From the IMG/VR virus record IMGVR_UViG_3300050821_005112, positions 1-46,229 of that record: a stretch of DNA of 46,229 bases; one strand, given 5' to 3'. The translations under genes and the position numbers were made by a program. Positions 45,888 through 46,229 of the stretch are shown one piece after another. A model generated the notes under the pieces. That model had not been told where the DNA came from. It was given only the letters and a program-made list of their open reading frames with translations, and did no database searches. Positions within the stretch are counted from its first letter, which is position 1, and every line of letters starts with the position of its first letter. The stretch is from a virus.

Positions 45888-46037
45888 TCACCTCTCCCTC
45901 AAAAATTTCAGCGCCGCTTTCACCAACGATACGATCTTGACCTTCATCTCCTGCGATGCCGAAAGCGTCAGACCGCCTGCATCCGGAGAAAACTCGAACA
46001 CCACATGGCCGCTGTCGTCGAGAACGTACAGCTTCAT
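45888..46037 (-). CDS. Small hypothetical protein (49 aa)
   Basis: MKLYVLDDSGHVVFEFSPDA then a basic helix (KVKIVSLVKAALKFLRERC-terminus without the cysteine). Lies between the XhlA-like gene and the two-segment membrane protein. Function unknown. Confidence 0.52.
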   Translation of the reverse strand: MKLYVLDDSGHVVFEFSPDAGGLTLSASQEMKVKIVSLVKAALKFLRER

Positions 46038-46038
46038 G

Positions 46039-46229
46039 TCATCCCCCGCGCAGCGCCATCACGGCGCCCAATACCAGGGCCGCGAATGCTATCGACGCGG
46101 AAAGCAACATTAGTCCTTGCCCCTTTTCCGTCGAGCGTTCCTGCTTGCCGGCGTCGACAGTGTTGTCGCGACCGGTCCAGATATTGATTCGCTCCGTCAG
46201 GCGGTCGATCTTCTCGTTGGTCGCGCCAT
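46039..46229 (-). CDS. XhlA-like membrane protein, N-terminus at or beyond the right edge
   Basis: The frame reads ATNEKIDRLTERINIWTGRD, a polar helix, and then a membrane segment (LMLLSASIAFAALVLGAVMA) close to the C-terminus. This matches XhlA/hemolysin-like small lysis proteins. The window's last bases give ATGGCG on the minus strand, but in another frame by two bases; a clean MATNEK start would need a CG dinucleotide removed. The start is therefore unresolved. Confidence 0.6.
   Translation of the reverse strand, partial: GATNEKIDRLTERINIWTGRDNTVDAGKQERSTEKGQGLMLLSASIAFAALVLGAVMALRGG

Noticed and set aside
1-46229. T7-like phage RNA polymerase using the 13-bp element
   Set aside because: No open frame of suitable length or motif exists in the window, which seems near complete.
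1-46229. tRNA genes, CRISPR arrays, insertion sequences
   Set aside because: I looked for cloverleaf-like segments, regularly spaced repeats and transposase motifs and found none.

Overview
The window looks like an almost complete genome of a temperate, short-tailed (podovirus-type) phage or prophage of an alphaproteobacterium, probably a Rhizobiales host. That rests on the high GC content, a GcrA-like helix-turn-helix protein, a protein with the N-terminal SNDN peptide common in that group, and family-level resemblances of the virion genes. The virion module (head-tail connector portal, scaffold, capsid protein, tail tubular A/B-like proteins, three large internal virion proteins, tailspike) is of the T7/BPP-1 general type. 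The control region is lambda-like, with a repressor, a Cro-like protein and shared operators. I see no phage RNA polymerase, DNA polymerase, reverse transcriptase, tRNA gene, CRISPR array or insertion sequence.

Layout. (1) 27.5 kb down to 1, minus strand: late operon. In transcription order it holds a small-terminase candidate, small genes, a histidine phosphatase, more small genes, large terminase, portal, scaffold, capsid, head/decoration candidates, three consecutive proteins with Sec signal peptides, tail tubular A and B, internal virion proteins, tailspike, a GH108 endolysin and small membrane proteins. The lysis cassette runs off the left edge and seems to continue on the minus strand at the right edge (46.2 to 45.1 kb), so the molecule is probably circular or circularly permuted. 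(2) 27.7-28.6 kb, plus strand: a short operon led by a helix-turn-helix protein, divergent from the late operon. (3) 32.76 down to 28.58 kb, minus strand: early operon of Cro-like, GcrA-like, RMF-like, DUF1064 nuclease, DUF1376 replication-type protein and others. (4) 32.77-33.20 kb: lysis-lysogeny switch, with 17-bp operators TTTTAG-N5-CTAAAA flanking the repressor gene. (5) 33.2-45.1 kb, plus strand: many small genes, a Rieske-motif protein, a multi-hairpin intergenic region, RecE-type exonuclease plus Sak4-like ATPase (recombination), HNH protein, PAPS-reductase-like protein, excisionase-like protein and tyrosine integrase, then a string of small orphan genes.

The two early operons look repressor-controlled: the leftward one for replication and regulation, the rightward one for recombination and integration. 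The late operon lacks any obvious host promoter but carries a 13-bp element, CGCAACGCACCGT on the plus strand, in six places, with a seventh near-copy in the opposite orientation. Four of the seven sit 29-34 bp ahead of a start codon, always in the orientation of the gene. This is the best candidate in the window for an undescribed phage regulatory signal. Other unusual items are a phage-encoded Rieske [2Fe-2S] motif protein, a tailspike and neighbouring virion-module proteins with Sec signal peptides, and four back-to-back RNA hairpins at 36050-36194. Stop and start codons overlap (ATGA and similar) through most of the small-gene operons, so translation is probably coupled.
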